Shown one piece after another: positions 7,743-17,319 of a stretch of DNA of 64,000 bases. The stretch's first letter is position 1. Every line of letters begins with the position of its first letter. A model generated the notes under the pieces. It ran no database searches. It saw nothing but the letters and a program-made list of their open reading frames with translations, and was not told where the DNA came from. The DNA comes from Gayadomonas joobiniege G7 (lineage in GTDB: Bacteria; Pseudomonadota; Gammaproteobacteria; Enterobacterales; Alteromonadaceae), in assembly GCF_000300815.1 (NCBI RefSeq), contig NZ_AMRX01000001.1:248001-312000 (forward strand), written 5' to 3'. Made by a program: the position numbers and the translations under genes.

Positions 7743-8597
7743 ATGTTTATTGGAAAAGCAAGTCTCAAGCAACTCACATTGTCTACGCTAGTTACTGCGG
7801 CATTTTCTGCGCACGCCAATTTCACCCCGAACCTAGATGGCACAGGAAATTGGATTAAAAACCAAAAAAATTGGCAATTTAATGCAAATGTCAGTGATGA
7901 ATTTAATCAACCTGGAAATTGGCAGACGCCAGAGACAACTAAATGGAATCGTTACCACCCTACTGGCTGGCTTGGCAACAACAGTTTTACATATAGTGGA
8001 AGCCTTGCATATACACATAATGGAAACTTGGTTTTAGAAGCCAGAAACGGTGCAAATGTTGGAGATAAACACACCACAGGCATAGCTTCGTCCAAAACCG
8101 CGTTTAAATACGGCTATTTTGAGGTGAAAGCAAAAGCGGCCAATAATAATATTGCCAGCAGCTTCTGGTTTTTTAACCGCAACCCAGATAATGGTCACCA
8201 ATTTGAAATTGATGTTTATGAGCACTTCCCTTACCAAGGTTGGAACAGCCATAAAAAATTTAAGAGCAACATCCATTATTTTATTTGGACACCTGAAGAT
8301 GGTAATGTTGATCAAATCCCAAATTACGAATCGCCCGTCGATATGCCCAACGCGGGCGTGGTAACCGATTGGCATATTTATGGTGTGCTAAGGGATGAAG
8401 CCAGCATCCGCTTTTATGTCGACGGCGAAAATGTTAGAACCATTTGGAAAAGTTCAGTTGCGCCAGAATATTGGCCGGGTGACAAAAGTATGCCAGTGAT
8501 CTTAGACATTCTAGTTTACGATTGGCAACAAGGCGCAAACGAGCCTAGCCAAAACTATTCGTTTTATTACGTTGATTATTTTAGAGTTTGGAATTAA
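7743..8597 (+). CDS. Secreted GH16 family glycoside hydrolase (agarase/carrageenase type)
   Basis: A 284-residue single-domain enzyme with a signal peptide (1-25, cleavage after A-H-A). The catalytic signature E-I-D-V-Y-E at 155-160 is the E-x-D-x-x-E form of GH16, with E155 as nucleophile and E160 as acid/base. The domain shows the GH16 jelly-roll pattern from about residue 47 (V-S-D-E-F) to the C-terminal Y-F-R-V-W-N. This form is typical of beta-agarases, porphyranases and kappa-carrageenases, so a sulfated or neutral algal galactan is the probable substrate, but which one cannot be told. No carbohydrate-binding or sorting domain is present. The start has AGGA upstream. It is not in a polysaccharide-utilisation locus. 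Confidence 0.88.
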   Translation: MFIGKASLKQLTLSTLVTAAFSAHANFTPNLDGTGNWIKNQKNWQFNANVSDEFNQPGNWQTPETTKWNRYHPTGWLGNNSFTYSGSLAYTHNGNLVLEARNGANVGDKHTTGIASSKTAFKYGYFEVKAKAANNNIASSFWFFNRNPDNGHQFEIDVYEHFPYQGWNSHKKFKSNIHYFIWTPEDGNVDQIPNYESPVDMPNAGVVTDWHIYGVLRDEASIRFYVDGENVRTIWKSSVAPEYWPGDKSMPVILDILVYDWQQGANEPSQNYSFYYVDYFRVWN

Positions 8598-8608
8598 ATA
8601 AAAAAGAA

Positions 8609-8685
8609 TGGCACGCCCGGAGAGATTCGAACTCCCGACCAAGTGGTTCGAAGCCACCTACTCTATCCAGCTGAGCTACGGACGC
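8609..8685 (-). tRNA. tRNA-Arg (anticodon TCG)
   Basis: On the minus strand a complete cloverleaf can be read: acceptor GCGTCCG/CGGGCGT, D arm with AGCTCAGCTGGATAGAG, anticodon arm GGTGG-CTTCGAA-CCACT giving anticodon TCG, T arm GGGAG-TTCGAAT-CTCTC (with one G-T pair), and an encoded CCA at 8609-8611. It lies between the GH16 gene and the channel gene. Confidence 0.95.
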
Positions 8686-8726
8686 GCAAAGTTGAGAGTT
8701 AGATTGTAATCATCTTTTAATGTTTT

Positions 8727-8751
8727 GCCAGTCTTTTTTGCAAAGACTGGC
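8727..8751. terminator. Hairpin after the channel gene
   Basis: Perfect 10-bp inverted repeat GCCAGTCTTT/AAAGACTGGC with a 5-base loop, 17 bases after the channel-gene stop on the minus strand. It would form a stable RNA hairpin, but no clear T run follows on the minus strand, so it may be a transcript-end stabiliser or weak terminator. Confidence 0.5.
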
Positions 8752-8767
8752 TTCAAACGCTTATAAA

Positions 8768-10717
8768 TTAGCCAATTACAACCAACAAGTCTTTTGCCAA
8801 TGCCGAGATACGCATCTCGTTATCTAGGTTTAAACACACCTTTGCATTGCCCTCTGACTCTTGTATTACGCCGATTAAAATTTGCTCGTGTGCTTCAACT
8901 AAGGGTTTAGCATCCACAACTTTTAATAAATCTTTATCACTGTAGTCAGCAACAGGTTTAACTTTAATTTGTGCACCTTCGGCGTTCATTAACGTTTCGA
9001 ACAATATCTGGCTTTCTGGTACTAAAGCCACCTGAGAGAGCAAATGACTCATTAACAACGGCGTGATAAAGGTATCTGAGCTGGCTTGCTCTAAAAAGCT
9101 TTCGTTTGACGGATCGCTGAGCTCAATTAATACATGTGGCCGTTTAACATGCTCTTTTAAAATTTCGTTTAACGCCATAGCCCCCACTAAAACTCTAGCA
9201 TCGGCTTCATCGGCTGAATCCATACGGTCACTATAAACCAGCATAATAATGTCTTGATGGTGAGGATCAAAATCTCGCATTTCGGTTTCAACCATATAAT
9301 CCCCTTCAACCAGATTAAGCTGAATGCGGCTACTTAAACGGCTCAGTTTATCTATGTCTTGCTGACGCTTTTGGCTAGCTAATGTAGACACTAGAGTAAT
9401 TTCAAAAGATTCATGGCGGTATAAATCTAATTCTTTAATAATATTAGGAATACGTCTGTTCCAACCTAAAATGAGTAAACGCTTTTTAGGTTTACGGCTT
9501 TGTGCTTCTAACTTAGTTTGTTTAACTTTGGGCAAGTTGAGCTGTTTATACGGCTGATTATCAGGCACTAATTGCTGAACCTGGTTTCCAATAAAAACCA
9601 GCATATCTTCGGCTTCAAGTTTGTGTTTAGCTTGCTCGCCTATCGCTAAATAAAATTGTTTATCATGCGCGTCGATAAACCCAATTAACATAGCTTTACT
9701 GAAAAATTTTCGAGCTTCGGCTAAAGTTTTTCCGCGCTGTGCTTCAACCGCTTTAAAGAAAAACTGTCCATTTTGATAAGCGGTTAAGATATGGCTGTAT
9801 ACTTTTAATAACCCAGGCATCACGACACACTGAGCGACTAATCGGCTCACTGTTTGGTCTGTGGCCAAAACGTTCAACTGTCCTTGATAGGATTTTAAAG
9901 CCAACTGACTATGGCGACCATCATCTAATTCAACCACCAACCTTGGAAACTGCTGTGCTGATTTAGCTAATACATTAATCGTTAGCAGCGCTTTTATGGT
10001 TTCTACATCTGTTGTGACTGTGGAGTCACTACGCTGGTATTGATTGCTTAAAATAACCGCAGACGCATTTAAACAAGCGACTCGATGCAAAGCTTCTGCT
10101 TGCAAAGCTTTGCCGGAACGTAAAACAATACGGCGGGCATATTTGTGTGCCAGCGATAATTCAGCTAGCAATTGTTGATGGACCACTGCATTCACTTCTT
10201 CGGCCAACAATACTATGCCAAGATCTTTATCGTTGTTTTGTTTTTTATATAAGCTGCGATTAACTTCTACCCCTAACAACTCTCTAATTACAGGCACAGT
10301 GCGGCTGCTCATACCCAAAATGACGATATGTTGTTTTACCGAAACTGGCGTTAAACCCTGCTCTAATTTTTCCATAAAAGCAATTAACCAGCGGGTCATA
10401 ATAGCCACTAATGTACCCATAAACAGGACATAACCGCATAGCGTTAAAATGGTAGACACGGTTCGCGGCCAAGCGCCTTGATCATCACCTAAATAGCCTG
10501 GGTCGGTCAACCGTAAAAACGCCCACCAAACATCTTCAGACAAGGTATGGCCAGATAAACTACTTACTGGCGATAACAATAAGCCGCCGAATAAAGAAAC
10601 CAGGGCAATACAGGCAACTATCACAAAAAGTTGATAGCCGGCGCCTTTAACAAGTTGGCGCTCGACAAAATATTTTAGCCGATCGATTGGCTGTAAAACG
10701 GTAGATTTTAAATACAT
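8768..10717 (-). CDS. CASTOR/POLLUX-like ion channel protein with two RCK/TrkA-N domains
   Basis: A 649-residue inner-membrane protein. Two transmembrane helices (about 29-49 and 87-108) flank a pore-loop region (about 60-78, with L-T-D-P-G-Y-L). Two Rossmann-type RCK regions follow, starting at H-I-V-I-L-G-M (about 130) and R-L-L-I-L-G-W (about 409). This layout matches the bacterial relatives of the plant CASTOR/POLLUX channels. The pore loop does not contain the potassium-channel G-Y-G filter, so ion selectivity cannot be assigned. The ATG has a GGAAGG site. It is a single-gene unit. Confidence 0.85.
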   Translation of the reverse strand: MYLKSTVLQPIDRLKYFVERQLVKGAGYQLFVIVACIALVSLFGGLLLSPVSSLSGHTLSEDVWWAFLRLTDPGYLGDDQGAWPRTVSTILTLCGYVLFMGTLVAIMTRWLIAFMEKLEQGLTPVSVKQHIVILGMSSRTVPVIRELLGVEVNRSLYKKQNNDKDLGIVLLAEEVNAVVHQQLLAELSLAHKYARRIVLRSGKALQAEALHRVACLNASAVILSNQYQRSDSTVTTDVETIKALLTINVLAKSAQQFPRLVVELDDGRHSQLALKSYQGQLNVLATDQTVSRLVAQCVVMPGLLKVYSHILTAYQNGQFFFKAVEAQRGKTLAEARKFFSKAMLIGFIDAHDKQFYLAIGEQAKHKLEAEDMLVFIGNQVQQLVPDNQPYKQLNLPKVKQTKLEAQSRKPKKRLLILGWNRRIPNIIKELDLYRHESFEITLVSTLASQKRQQDIDKLSRLSSRIQLNLVEGDYMVETEMRDFDPHHQDIIMLVYSDRMDSADEADARVLVGAMALNEILKEHVKRPHVLIELSDPSNESFLEQASSDTFITPLLMSHLLSQVALVPESQILFETLMNAEGAQIKVKPVADYSDKDLLKVVDAKPLVEAHEQILIGVIQESEGNAKVCLNLDNEMRISALAKDLLVVIG

Positions 10718-10810
10718 AGGCCTTCCGAAAAATTAAACGCTGGAGAAAAAGTAAGCTTAAATACCTTAAAAAGCTCAATAAAGCGATGCAAATATTTTAT
10801 TTTAGACATA

Positions 10811-10850
10811 AAAAAAGGCTTTTGCGGAATATTCCACAAAAGCCTTTTTT
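10811..10850 (-). terminator. Bidirectional rho-independent terminator downstream of rho
   Basis: A 14-bp perfect stem (AAAAAAGGCTTTTG/CAAAAGCCTTTTTT) with a 12-base loop. The ends provide T runs on both strands; on the minus strand it terminates rho. Confidence 0.85.
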
Positions 10851-10871
10851 AAAATTTTAATCACGCGTTAG

Positions 10872-12140
10872 TTAGCTGCTTTTTTGGCGCTTCATTGCAT
10901 CAAAAAATTCGTCGTTTGTTTTGGTCATTGACAGCTTATCAATTAAAAATTCCATTGCATCGATTTCAGACATGTCGTGTACGATCTTACGCAAGATCCA
11001 CATCTTTTGTAATTCGTCTGTTGACGTTAATAATTCTTCACGACGAGTACCGGAACGATTAATATCAATCGCAGGGAAAACACGTTTTTCTGCTATCTTG
11101 CGATTTAAGTGGATTTCAGAGTTACCTGTTCCTTTAAACTCTTCATAGATGACTTCATCCATTTTAGATCCAGTGTCAATCAAGGCCGTTGCAATAATGG
11201 TTAAACTGCCACCTTCTTCAACGTTACGGGCCGCACCAAAAAAGCGTTTTGGTTTATGCAAAGCGTTGGCATCAACACCACCGGTTAATACTTTACCTGA
11301 TGATGGGATCACTGTGTTATATGCACGCGCTAAACGAGTGATAGAGTCTAATAAAATCACTACATCTTTTTTGTGTTCAACTAAACGCTTGGCTTTTTCA
11401 ATTACCATTTCAGCCACTTGCACGTGACGACTGGCTGGCTCATCAAAGGTCGAGGCAACCACTTCCCCGTGCACCAAACGCTGCATCTCGGTGACCTCTT
11501 CAGGCCGTTCGTCAATTAATAACACCATTAACTGACATTCTGGGTGGTTGGCAGCAATCGACTGAGCCAAGTTTTGCATTAACATGGTTTTACCGGCTTT
11601 AGGCGGCGCGACCACTAAACCACGTTGGCCTTTACCAATAGGTGAAGCCAAATCTAAAACACGCGCAGTAATGTCCTCGGTACTACCATTGCCCCGTTCC
11701 ATACGCAAACGTTCGTTGGCATGCAATGGTGTTAGGTTTTCAAAAAGGATTTTATTGCGGGAGTTTTCAGGTTTGTCGAAGTTGACTTCGTTAATTTTTA
11801 ACAGGGCAAAGTAGCGTTCACCTTCTTTTGGCGGGCGGATTTTACCAGCCAAAGAGTCGCCAGTTCTAAGATTAAAACGTCTTATTTGCGACGGTGATAC
11901 ATAAATGTCGTCCGGCCCGGCCAAAAATGATGAATCAGCTGAGCGCAGGAAGCCAAATCCGTCCTGCAGTATTTCTAATACGCCATCGCCGAAAATATCT
12001 TCGCCGCTTTTAGCGTGTCTTTTTAGGATCGCAAAAATGATGTCTTGCTTGCGCAATCGGGCCATATTATCTAGACCCATAGATTCAGCAAGCTGAACTA
12101 ATTCATTTATAGGTTTATTTTTGAGTTCCGTTAAATTCAT
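10872..12140 (-). CDS. rho: Transcription termination factor Rho
   Basis: A 422-residue hexameric RNA helicase that ends transcription at C-rich, poorly translated RNA. Visible: N-terminal Rho helix bundle (1-47), cold-shock-like RNA-binding domain (about 48-120, with D-G-F-G-F-L-R), Walker A P-P-K-A-G-K-T (about 179-185) and Walker [10 protein letters not shown]. Length equals E. coli Rho (419). The start has only a weak ribosome-binding site, and the 190-base leader before it resembles the long rho leaders used for autoregulation, though no attenuator could be drawn with confidence. Confidence 0.98.
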   Translation of the reverse strand: MNLTELKNKPINELVQLAESMGLDNMARLRKQDIIFAILKRHAKSGEDIFGDGVLEILQDGFGFLRSADSSFLAGPDDIYVSPSQIRRFNLRTGDSLAGKIRPPKEGERYFALLKINEVNFDKPENSRNKILFENLTPLHANERLRMERGNGSTEDITARVLDLASPIGKGQRGLVVAPPKAGKTMLMQNLAQSIAANHPECQLMVLLIDERPEEVTEMQRLVHGEVVASTFDEPASRHVQVAEMVIEKAKRLVEHKKDVVILLDSITRLARAYNTVIPSSGKVLTGGVDANALHKPKRFFGAARNVEEGGSLTIIATALIDTGSKMDEVIYEEFKGTGNSEIHLNRKIAEKRVFPAIDINRSGTRREELLTSTDELQKMWILRKIVHDMSEIDAMEFLIDKLSMTKTNDEFFDAMKRQKSS

Positions 12141-12288
12141 ATTGGTGGGTTCTTATCTCAGAGACTGGCTGAAACAGTACATGCTTGATTAGATTAATTA
12201 GGGATTCATTAAAAAAATTCTGAATGTTAAAGTTATTCAACTTAACAACGCGGGATAGACTAGCACTTAATACAGCAGAGATCCACAA

Positions 12289-12318
12289 AAAAAGAAGCTC
12301 AAAATTGAGCTTCTTTTT
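12289..12318 (-). terminator. Rho-independent terminator of trxA
   Basis: Long A/T-flanked stem (AAGAAGCTCAA/TTGAGCTTCTT) with a short loop and a T run on the minus strand, 16 bases after the trxA stop. Confidence 0.85.
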
Positions 12319-12333
12319 AATTGCTTAAAATGC

Positions 12334-12663
12334 TTAGATATTTTCATCTAACCACTGTTTAAGTTGGGTCTTAGAAAGCGCGCCAACTTTAGTTGCGGCA
12401 ACACTACCCGACTTAAATAACAATAACGTTGGTATGCCTCTTACACCATATTTAGCAGGTGAAGCATTGTTTTGGTCAATATTTAGTTTACCAACCGTCA
12501 ATTTATCTGCATACTCAGATGCAACTTCATCCAAAACAGGTGCTATCATTTTGCATGGACCACACCACTCAGCCCAGAAGTCTACTAATACAGGCTTGTC
12601 GGCATTTAAAACATCAGACTCAAAACTTGAATCTGAAAGGGTTACAATAGCATCAGAGCTCAT
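12334..12663 (-). CDS. trxA: Thioredoxin 1
   Basis: A 109-residue cytosolic disulfide reductase with the active-site motif W-C-G-P-C at about residues 32-36 and the cis-proline segment R-G-I-P-T near 75. It hands electrons from thioredoxin reductase to ribonucleotide reductase, PAPS reductase and other targets. The ATG at 12663 has GGAG 8 bases upstream and gives the normal family length; the longer reading frame adds four residues before it. It stands between rho and divergent rhlB, the usual gammaproteobacterial order. Confidence 0.97.
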   Translation of the reverse strand: MSSDAIVTLSDSSFESDVLNADKPVLVDFWAEWCGPCKMIAPVLDEVASEYADKLTVGKLNIDQNNASPAKYGVRGIPTLLLFKSGSVAATKVGALSKTQLKQWLDENI

Positions 12664-12772
12664 TAATTTCTCCAAATTTAGCGGCTTTTAAAACCGATGA
12701 GGATAAAACAGAATGGTTTTTTAATCCATTCAGATATTTTTTGCAAGTCCAAACTGATATGCTAATGCAACT

Positions 12773-14047
12773 ATGACAATACAAACACATTTATCCGAAG
12801 TAGAATTTGCATCCTTTTCGATGCATCAAACGATTCAGCAAGCCCTTATCGAGGCAGGCTATAAACACTGTACCCCAATTCAGGCGCAGAGCCTTCCAGT
12901 TGCTTTAACTGGTCAAGATGTCGCCGGCCAGGCGCAAACGGGTACCGGTAAAACTATGGCTTTTTTGCTGGCTATTTTTAACCATTTACTAACCCACGAA
13001 GCCCCGTCAGACCGCGAAGCTAAACATATTAGAGCTTTGGTTATGGCACCCACTCGTGAACTGGCTGTGCAGATTCATAAAGACGCAGAGCTGCTCGCTA
13101 AACATACAGGTTTGAAATTGGCACTTATTTATGGTGGCGAGGGTTACGACAGTCAAAATGCGCAATTAGAAGCAGGCGCAGACATAGTTATTGGCACCAC
13201 TGGGCGTATTATAGATTATTATAAGCAAGGTCTTATTGATCTAAGCAAATTAGAATCTATTGTGCTCGACGAAGCTGATCGTATGTTTGATTTAGGCTTT
13301 ATAAAAGACATTAGATATTTGTTCCGCCGCATGCCACCGCCTTCAGAACGATTAAGCATGTTATTTTCAGCAACCTTGTCAATGCGCGTGCAAGAGTTGG
13401 CTTATGAGCATATGGATAGCCCAACCCATATTCAAATTGCGCCTAAAGAAATGACGAATAAGCGCATTACTCAAGAGTTATTTTATCCAGCAAACGAAGA
13501 TAAAATGCTGTTGTTGTTAACTTTAATGGAAGAAGAATGGCCAGATAAGGCCATTGTTTTTAGTAATACCAAACACGATTGTGAAAAAGTGTATCGTTGG
13601 TTAAAAGCAGACAAACACAGAGTGGGTCTGTTAACTGGTGATGTTCCGCAGAAAAAACGCTTAACGATATTAAAACAGTTTACCGAAGGTCAATTAGATA
13701 TCTTAGTAGCGACTGACGTTGCTGCCCGTGGTTTGCACATTCCCTCTGTAACTCATGTATTTAACTATGACTTACCAGACGATTGCGAAGATTATGTGCA
13801 TCGTATCGGACGAACCGGTCGTGCCGGCGAATATGGAAAATCCATTAGTTTCGCTTGCGAAAAATATGTATATAACTTACCTGCAATCGAAGAATATATA
13901 GGTAATGTATTACCCGTTAGCAAATATGATAAAGATGCCTTGTTAGATGATGTGATTGCACCTAAGTCACAACCTAAACGCAGAATGCAGCGTGGACGGC
14001 AGGATAACCGCCGTTCACCACAAAAAAGAAAAAGCCAGGCATCATAA
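12773..14047 (+). CDS. rhlB: DEAD-box ATP-dependent RNA helicase RhlB
   Basis: A 424-residue helicase that unwinds structured RNA for the RNase E degradosome. It matches RhlB closely through its whole length: Q motif T-P-I-Q (about 39-42), A-Q-T-G-T-G-K-T (54-61), D-E-A-D, S-A-T, and H-R-I-G-R-T-G-R. The C-terminal tail (about 400-424) is rich in Arg and Lys, as in the family. It is divergent from trxA and followed after 34 bases by gppA, the same order as in E. coli. Confidence 0.97.
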   Translation: MTIQTHLSEVEFASFSMHQTIQQALIEAGYKHCTPIQAQSLPVALTGQDVAGQAQTGTGKTMAFLLAIFNHLLTHEAPSDREAKHIRALVMAPTRELAVQIHKDAELLAKHTGLKLALIYGGEGYDSQNAQLEAGADIVIGTTGRIIDYYKQGLIDLSKLESIVLDEADRMFDLGFIKDIRYLFRRMPPPSERLSMLFSATLSMRVQELAYEHMDSPTHIQIAPKEMTNKRITQELFYPANEDKMLLLLTLMEEEWPDKAIVFSNTKHDCEKVYRWLKADKHRVGLLTGDVPQKKRLTILKQFTEGQLDILVATDVAARGLHIPSVTHVFNYDLPDDCEDYVHRIGRTGRAGEYGKSISFACEKYVYNLPAIEEYIGNVLPVSKYDKDALLDDVIAPKSQPKRRMQRGRQDNRRSPQKRKSQAS

Positions 14048-14081
14048 TAATAAATAACTTCAGTATCGGAGAACGGCGATA

Positions 14082-15569
14082 GTGGAACAAAGATATCCTG
14101 TATATGCTGCCATCGATTTAGGGTCCAATAGCTTTCATATGCTGATTGTTCGCTCGGTGGAAGGTAGTGTTCAGACGATAGGCAAAATTAAACGTAAAGT
14201 GCGATTAGCCTCTGGGCTAGACACACACGGCAATTTAAATCAGGCAGCTATGGCTCGCGGTTGGGATTGTTTATCATTATTTGCCGAACGGCTACAGGAT
14301 ATTCCAAGCGCAAATGTTCGCATAGTTGGTACTGCTGCGCTTAGGTTAGCCAAAAATAGAGCCGAGTTTTTAACCCGTGCTGAAGCTATTTTACAGCATA
14401 AGATCGAAGTAATAGAAGGCACCGAAGAGGGTCGCTTGATTTATATTGGGGTCGCTAACACCTCAGGTACAAGTCGCAAAAAACTGGTGATTGATATTGG
14501 GGGTGCCAGCACAGAAATTATCGTAGGTGAAGGCTTTAAACCTAAACTCGTTAATAGCTTAAATTTAGGCTGTGTGACCTGCCGCAGTCACTATTTTAAC
14601 AATGGTACTATTACTTCGGCCACTATTAATGCTGCTTTGCAAAATGCCAGCGAACAAATTTTACCTCTGGTTGCAGAATATCAAAACCAAGGTTGGCAGT
14701 CTTGTTTAGGGGCATCTGGCACCCCACAAGCGATTCAAGAAGTGTTAATTGCGATGGGGCAAAGTGAGCTAATCACCTTAGCTAAACTAGAACACTTGGT
14801 CGAACTTTCAATTGCTTGTGGTCATATTGATGAGCTCACCTTGCCAGGCCTTAGAGAAGAACGGCGGCCGGTTTTTATTAGTGGTTTAATTATATTAATG
14901 GCTGCTTTTAAAGCCCTTAATATAGAGTATATGGTGGTTGCTGGTGGTGCGCTGCGCGAAGGCATCGTTTATAGCATGCTGCCCGATTTACAGCAAAAAG
15001 ATATTCGCCAGCGTTCATTAAACAGCTTTGTACAAAGATATCAGTTAGATAAAGAGCACAGCATACGCGTTTGTGATACCGCCCTCGCATTATTCGATCA
15101 GCTCTCTCAACATTGGGCGCTTGATCAATTTGAAAGTCGCGCCGTATTACATGCTGCGGGCGTTTTACACGAAGTGGGTTTAGCAATAGACTTTAAAGAC
15201 GCCCCCGCCCATGCAGGGTATATTTTGAGCAATACGTCCATACCTGGTTTTAGTTTAGCGCAAAGAAAACTGCTGATCACCCTAGTGAGTAATTATCGCG
15301 ATGATATTAAACTGGAACAAATCAACCAGCAAACTATGACAGATCCTCAGTTAGCAGCCGCTTTGGTTCGTATTTTACGACTCGCTGTTATTTTAACCAT
15401 GCGCCGAAAAAACGAAGCTTTGCCTAAATTTACAGCCTTTGCCGACCAGCAGACGCTTAGCTTACGTTTTCCCAAACATTGGTTAGCCCAACATCCGTTG
15501 ATGGAAAACGAGCTTCACCTAGAGCAAGAGTATCAAGAAAAAGCCGGCTGGCAGTTTACTTTTAGTTAA
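14082..15569 (+). CDS. gppA: Ppx/GppA phosphatase (pppGpp pyrophosphatase / exopolyphosphatase)
   Basis: A 495-residue member of the ASKHA-fold Ppx/GppA family. The N-terminal ATPase-like domains carry A-I-D-L-G-S-N-S (about 9-16) and the D-I-G-G-A-S-T-E phosphate-binding loop (about 138-145). The C-terminal half is an HD-like helical domain. The family converts pppGpp to ppGpp and/or degrades polyphosphate from its ends. The length and position after rhlB indicate GppA. The start is GTG with GGAG 11 bases upstream; no closer ATG fits the conserved N-terminus. Confidence 0.93.
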   Translation: MEQRYPVYAAIDLGSNSFHMLIVRSVEGSVQTIGKIKRKVRLASGLDTHGNLNQAAMARGWDCLSLFAERLQDIPSANVRIVGTAALRLAKNRAEFLTRAEAILQHKIEVIEGTEEGRLIYIGVANTSGTSRKKLVIDIGGASTEIIVGEGFKPKLVNSLNLGCVTCRSHYFNNGTITSATINAALQNASEQILPLVAEYQNQGWQSCLGASGTPQAIQEVLIAMGQSELITLAKLEHLVELSIACGHIDELTLPGLREERRPVFISGLIILMAAFKALNIEYMVVAGGALREGIVYSMLPDLQQKDIRQRSLNSFVQRYQLDKEHSIRVCDTALALFDQLSQHWALDQFESRAVLHAAGVLHEVGLAIDFKDAPAHAGYILSNTSIPGFSLAQRKLLITLVSNYRDDIKLEQINQQTMTDPQLAAALVRILRLAVILTMRRKNEALPKFTAFADQQTLSLRFPKHWLAQHPLMENELHLEQEYQEKAGWQFTFS

Positions 15570-15761
15570 TCATACACAGCGCTTGGTTACGTGAAAGATT
15601 TACTGAAGTCGGTAATATTTACAATGGTGTCGCAAAAAACTTACTGAGTGTTTAAAAAAACCCCATTAAAGTTCATATTAATCATACACTTAAATAAAAC
15701 CATCAAGTTGGTGTTTTTTTTGCAGTCTTTCTCCTACTGTGTTTTCGATAAGGAGAAAGTT

Positions 15762-16289
15762 ATGCAAACACATCTTAATGAAGAAACCTATCCACATAAA
15801 GTCAGTGCCGTTTATCCCACTCGCGAACAAACCGAGTCTGTAGCCAAGCACCTTAAAGAAGAGGCTCATTTGACTGAGCAAGATATCAAAATAGTGCCCC
15901 CCCAGGATGACAGTTTGCACAATAAACTACAGCCCGAAGACAAAGGTGTTCGCAAAACCCTGTCTAGCACTCATATCATTTTAGCTGCTCTGGGTGCGAC
16001 CTTTGGATTTTTAGTCGCTACCTACCTAGATTTTTCAGGCGTCACTTTTGTATTAGAGCAGCCGTTTGTTAGCTATGCGGTATTATGTATTATATTTGCC
16101 ATGCTTGGTATGTTTGCCGCTGGGCTCATTTCGTTGCGCCCCGATCAAGATCCGCTCATGCAATCAGCCCGCGATGCTAACCAACATAACAAATGGGTTT
16201 TAATCGTGCATGCAAAAAATAAAATTCAAAGCTCGCAAGCAAAATCTATTATGCGTACGCAAGCTGAAAGCCTATCGAGTTCTTTTTAG
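15762..16289 (+). CDS. Uncharacterised two-TM membrane protein
   Basis: A 175-residue protein I cannot name. The ATG at 15762 has a strong AAGGAG site; an in-frame upstream extension has none and is rejected. Residues 1-65 form a soluble domain (K-V-S-A-V-Y-P-T-R-E-Q-T-E) that resembles the small alpha/beta modules of general stress proteins. Two transmembrane helices follow at about 71-90 and 103-125, joined by a short loop. A soluble C-terminal segment (about 130-175) returns to the cytoplasm. It stands alone with its own terminator. A stress-related role is a guess from the N-terminal resemblance only. Confidence 0.75.
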   Translation: MQTHLNEETYPHKVSAVYPTREQTESVAKHLKEEAHLTEQDIKIVPPQDDSLHNKLQPEDKGVRKTLSSTHIILAALGATFGFLVATYLDFSGVTFVLEQPFVSYAVLCIIFAMLGMFAAGLISLRPDQDPLMQSARDANQHNKWVLIVHAKNKIQSSQAKSIMRTQAESLSSSF

Positions 16290-16333
16290 CGCCTTAATTC
16301 TCGGCTCGCGTCGCTCTATAGCCACTGCTTAAG

Positions 16334-16370
16334 CCTCTGCACATTTAGTTCCGCGCAGAGGTTTATTTCT
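16334..16370 (+). terminator. Rho-independent terminator
   Basis: Stem CCTCTGC/GCAGAGG with a 14-base loop, followed by TTTATTTCT, 45 bases after the stop of the two-TM protein gene. Confidence 0.7.
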
Positions 16371-16401
16371 CCGGGCGCTGACCGCTTTTTTCAAAAGCCT
16401 G

Positions 16402-17241
16402 TTAATCTTTGATTAAGTCGCTAATGGTCGTCTGATAGTCTTGAAGTTGTTCTAACAAGTAGCTTTTTTGATCAACCTGCAAATCAGCGGTTAAATCAGC
16501 GATCAATTGCGCGGATGTTTGTCGGTTTTTTTGTAACGCTTGTTGTAAAAGTTCGCTACGCCACCGCCAAGGTTCATTAATTAATAAATCAAGCTGAGCT
16601 TCAAATTGCTTAGTATCTTTTTCAAACAAAGCCGTTTCTAATGCCGCTAGCCAATTGCGTCTGTAATCAAACCACATACGGCGTGTGGGAATATAATTCT
16701 GTGCCGCCTGCTCTGCGAGTTGGTTTTGAGCTTCGGTTAAATCATCTAACCACTTTTCACTTGATTCTTGGATCCGATCTAAACGACGCTCTGCATAAGA
16801 TTCATCGTCTCTTTTGTCTTGCCAGTCTTCAATATCTTCGTTTAACTTTTCGTGCAAGTTATCAAGCAGTTCTTGTTTTTGATTCGCCTGCAATGATTTC
16901 AACATAGCAATAAGTTCAGGACTTACATAATTTACAATCCTATACCAATGCTGCTCAAATTGCCTAAAATGTCGCTGTACCCCAGCCAGGTTCAAACCTT
17001 GCTTAAACTCTTCTGTCAGTTCATTAAGTTGAGCCTGATAAAGCGGCAACTGAGTGCGTCTATGCCAGTTATGCCAACTTTTAAACTGGCGCTCGAACTC
17101 GGCTTCTTGCGCATCGTTTAAGCTTACGTAATCATCAATATACCAATCTGCTAACCAAGGTAAACGGTTATAGGTTAATGAGATACCACAACTCATTAAC
17201 ACTGGAAAGAGACAAATAATCACAATAAATCGAGCTTTCAT
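16402..17241 (-). CDS. DUF6279 family lipoprotein
   Basis: A 279-residue protein with a lipoprotein signal (about 1-18, with S-C after V-L-M, cysteine 18). The mature part is highly charged and mainly helical, with long amphipathic stretches rich in Gln, Glu and Trp. It fits DUF6279, a family of lipoproteins of unknown function often next to hemC in Alteromonadales and Shewanella. The ATG at 17241 is divergent from hemC with 78 bases between, so the two genes share a promoter region. No enzymatic motif is visible. Confidence 0.8.
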   Translation of the reverse strand: MKARFIVIICLFPVLMSCGISLTYNRLPWLADWYIDDYVSLNDAQEAEFERQFKSWHNWHRRTQLPLYQAQLNELTEEFKQGLNLAGVQRHFRQFEQHWYRIVNYVSPELIAMLKSLQANQKQELLDNLHEKLNEDIEDWQDKRDDESYAERRLDRIQESSEKWLDDLTEAQNQLAEQAAQNYIPTRRMWFDYRRNWLAALETALFEKDTKQFEAQLDLLINEPWRWRSELLQQALQKNRQTSAQLIADLTADLQVDQKSYLLEQLQDYQTTISDLIKD

Positions 17242-17319
17242 AAAAGTATCCGGCTTGGGTGATCGAATTAATTAAGATAAGATATCTCATCAAAAGTTTA
17301 ATAAAGATTATTTCTATTT

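Noticed and set aside
8034-8375. 113-codon open frame antisense to the GH16 gene
   Set aside because: The GH16 frame has a signal peptide and intact catalytic motif; the antisense frame has no recognisable domain or start signal.
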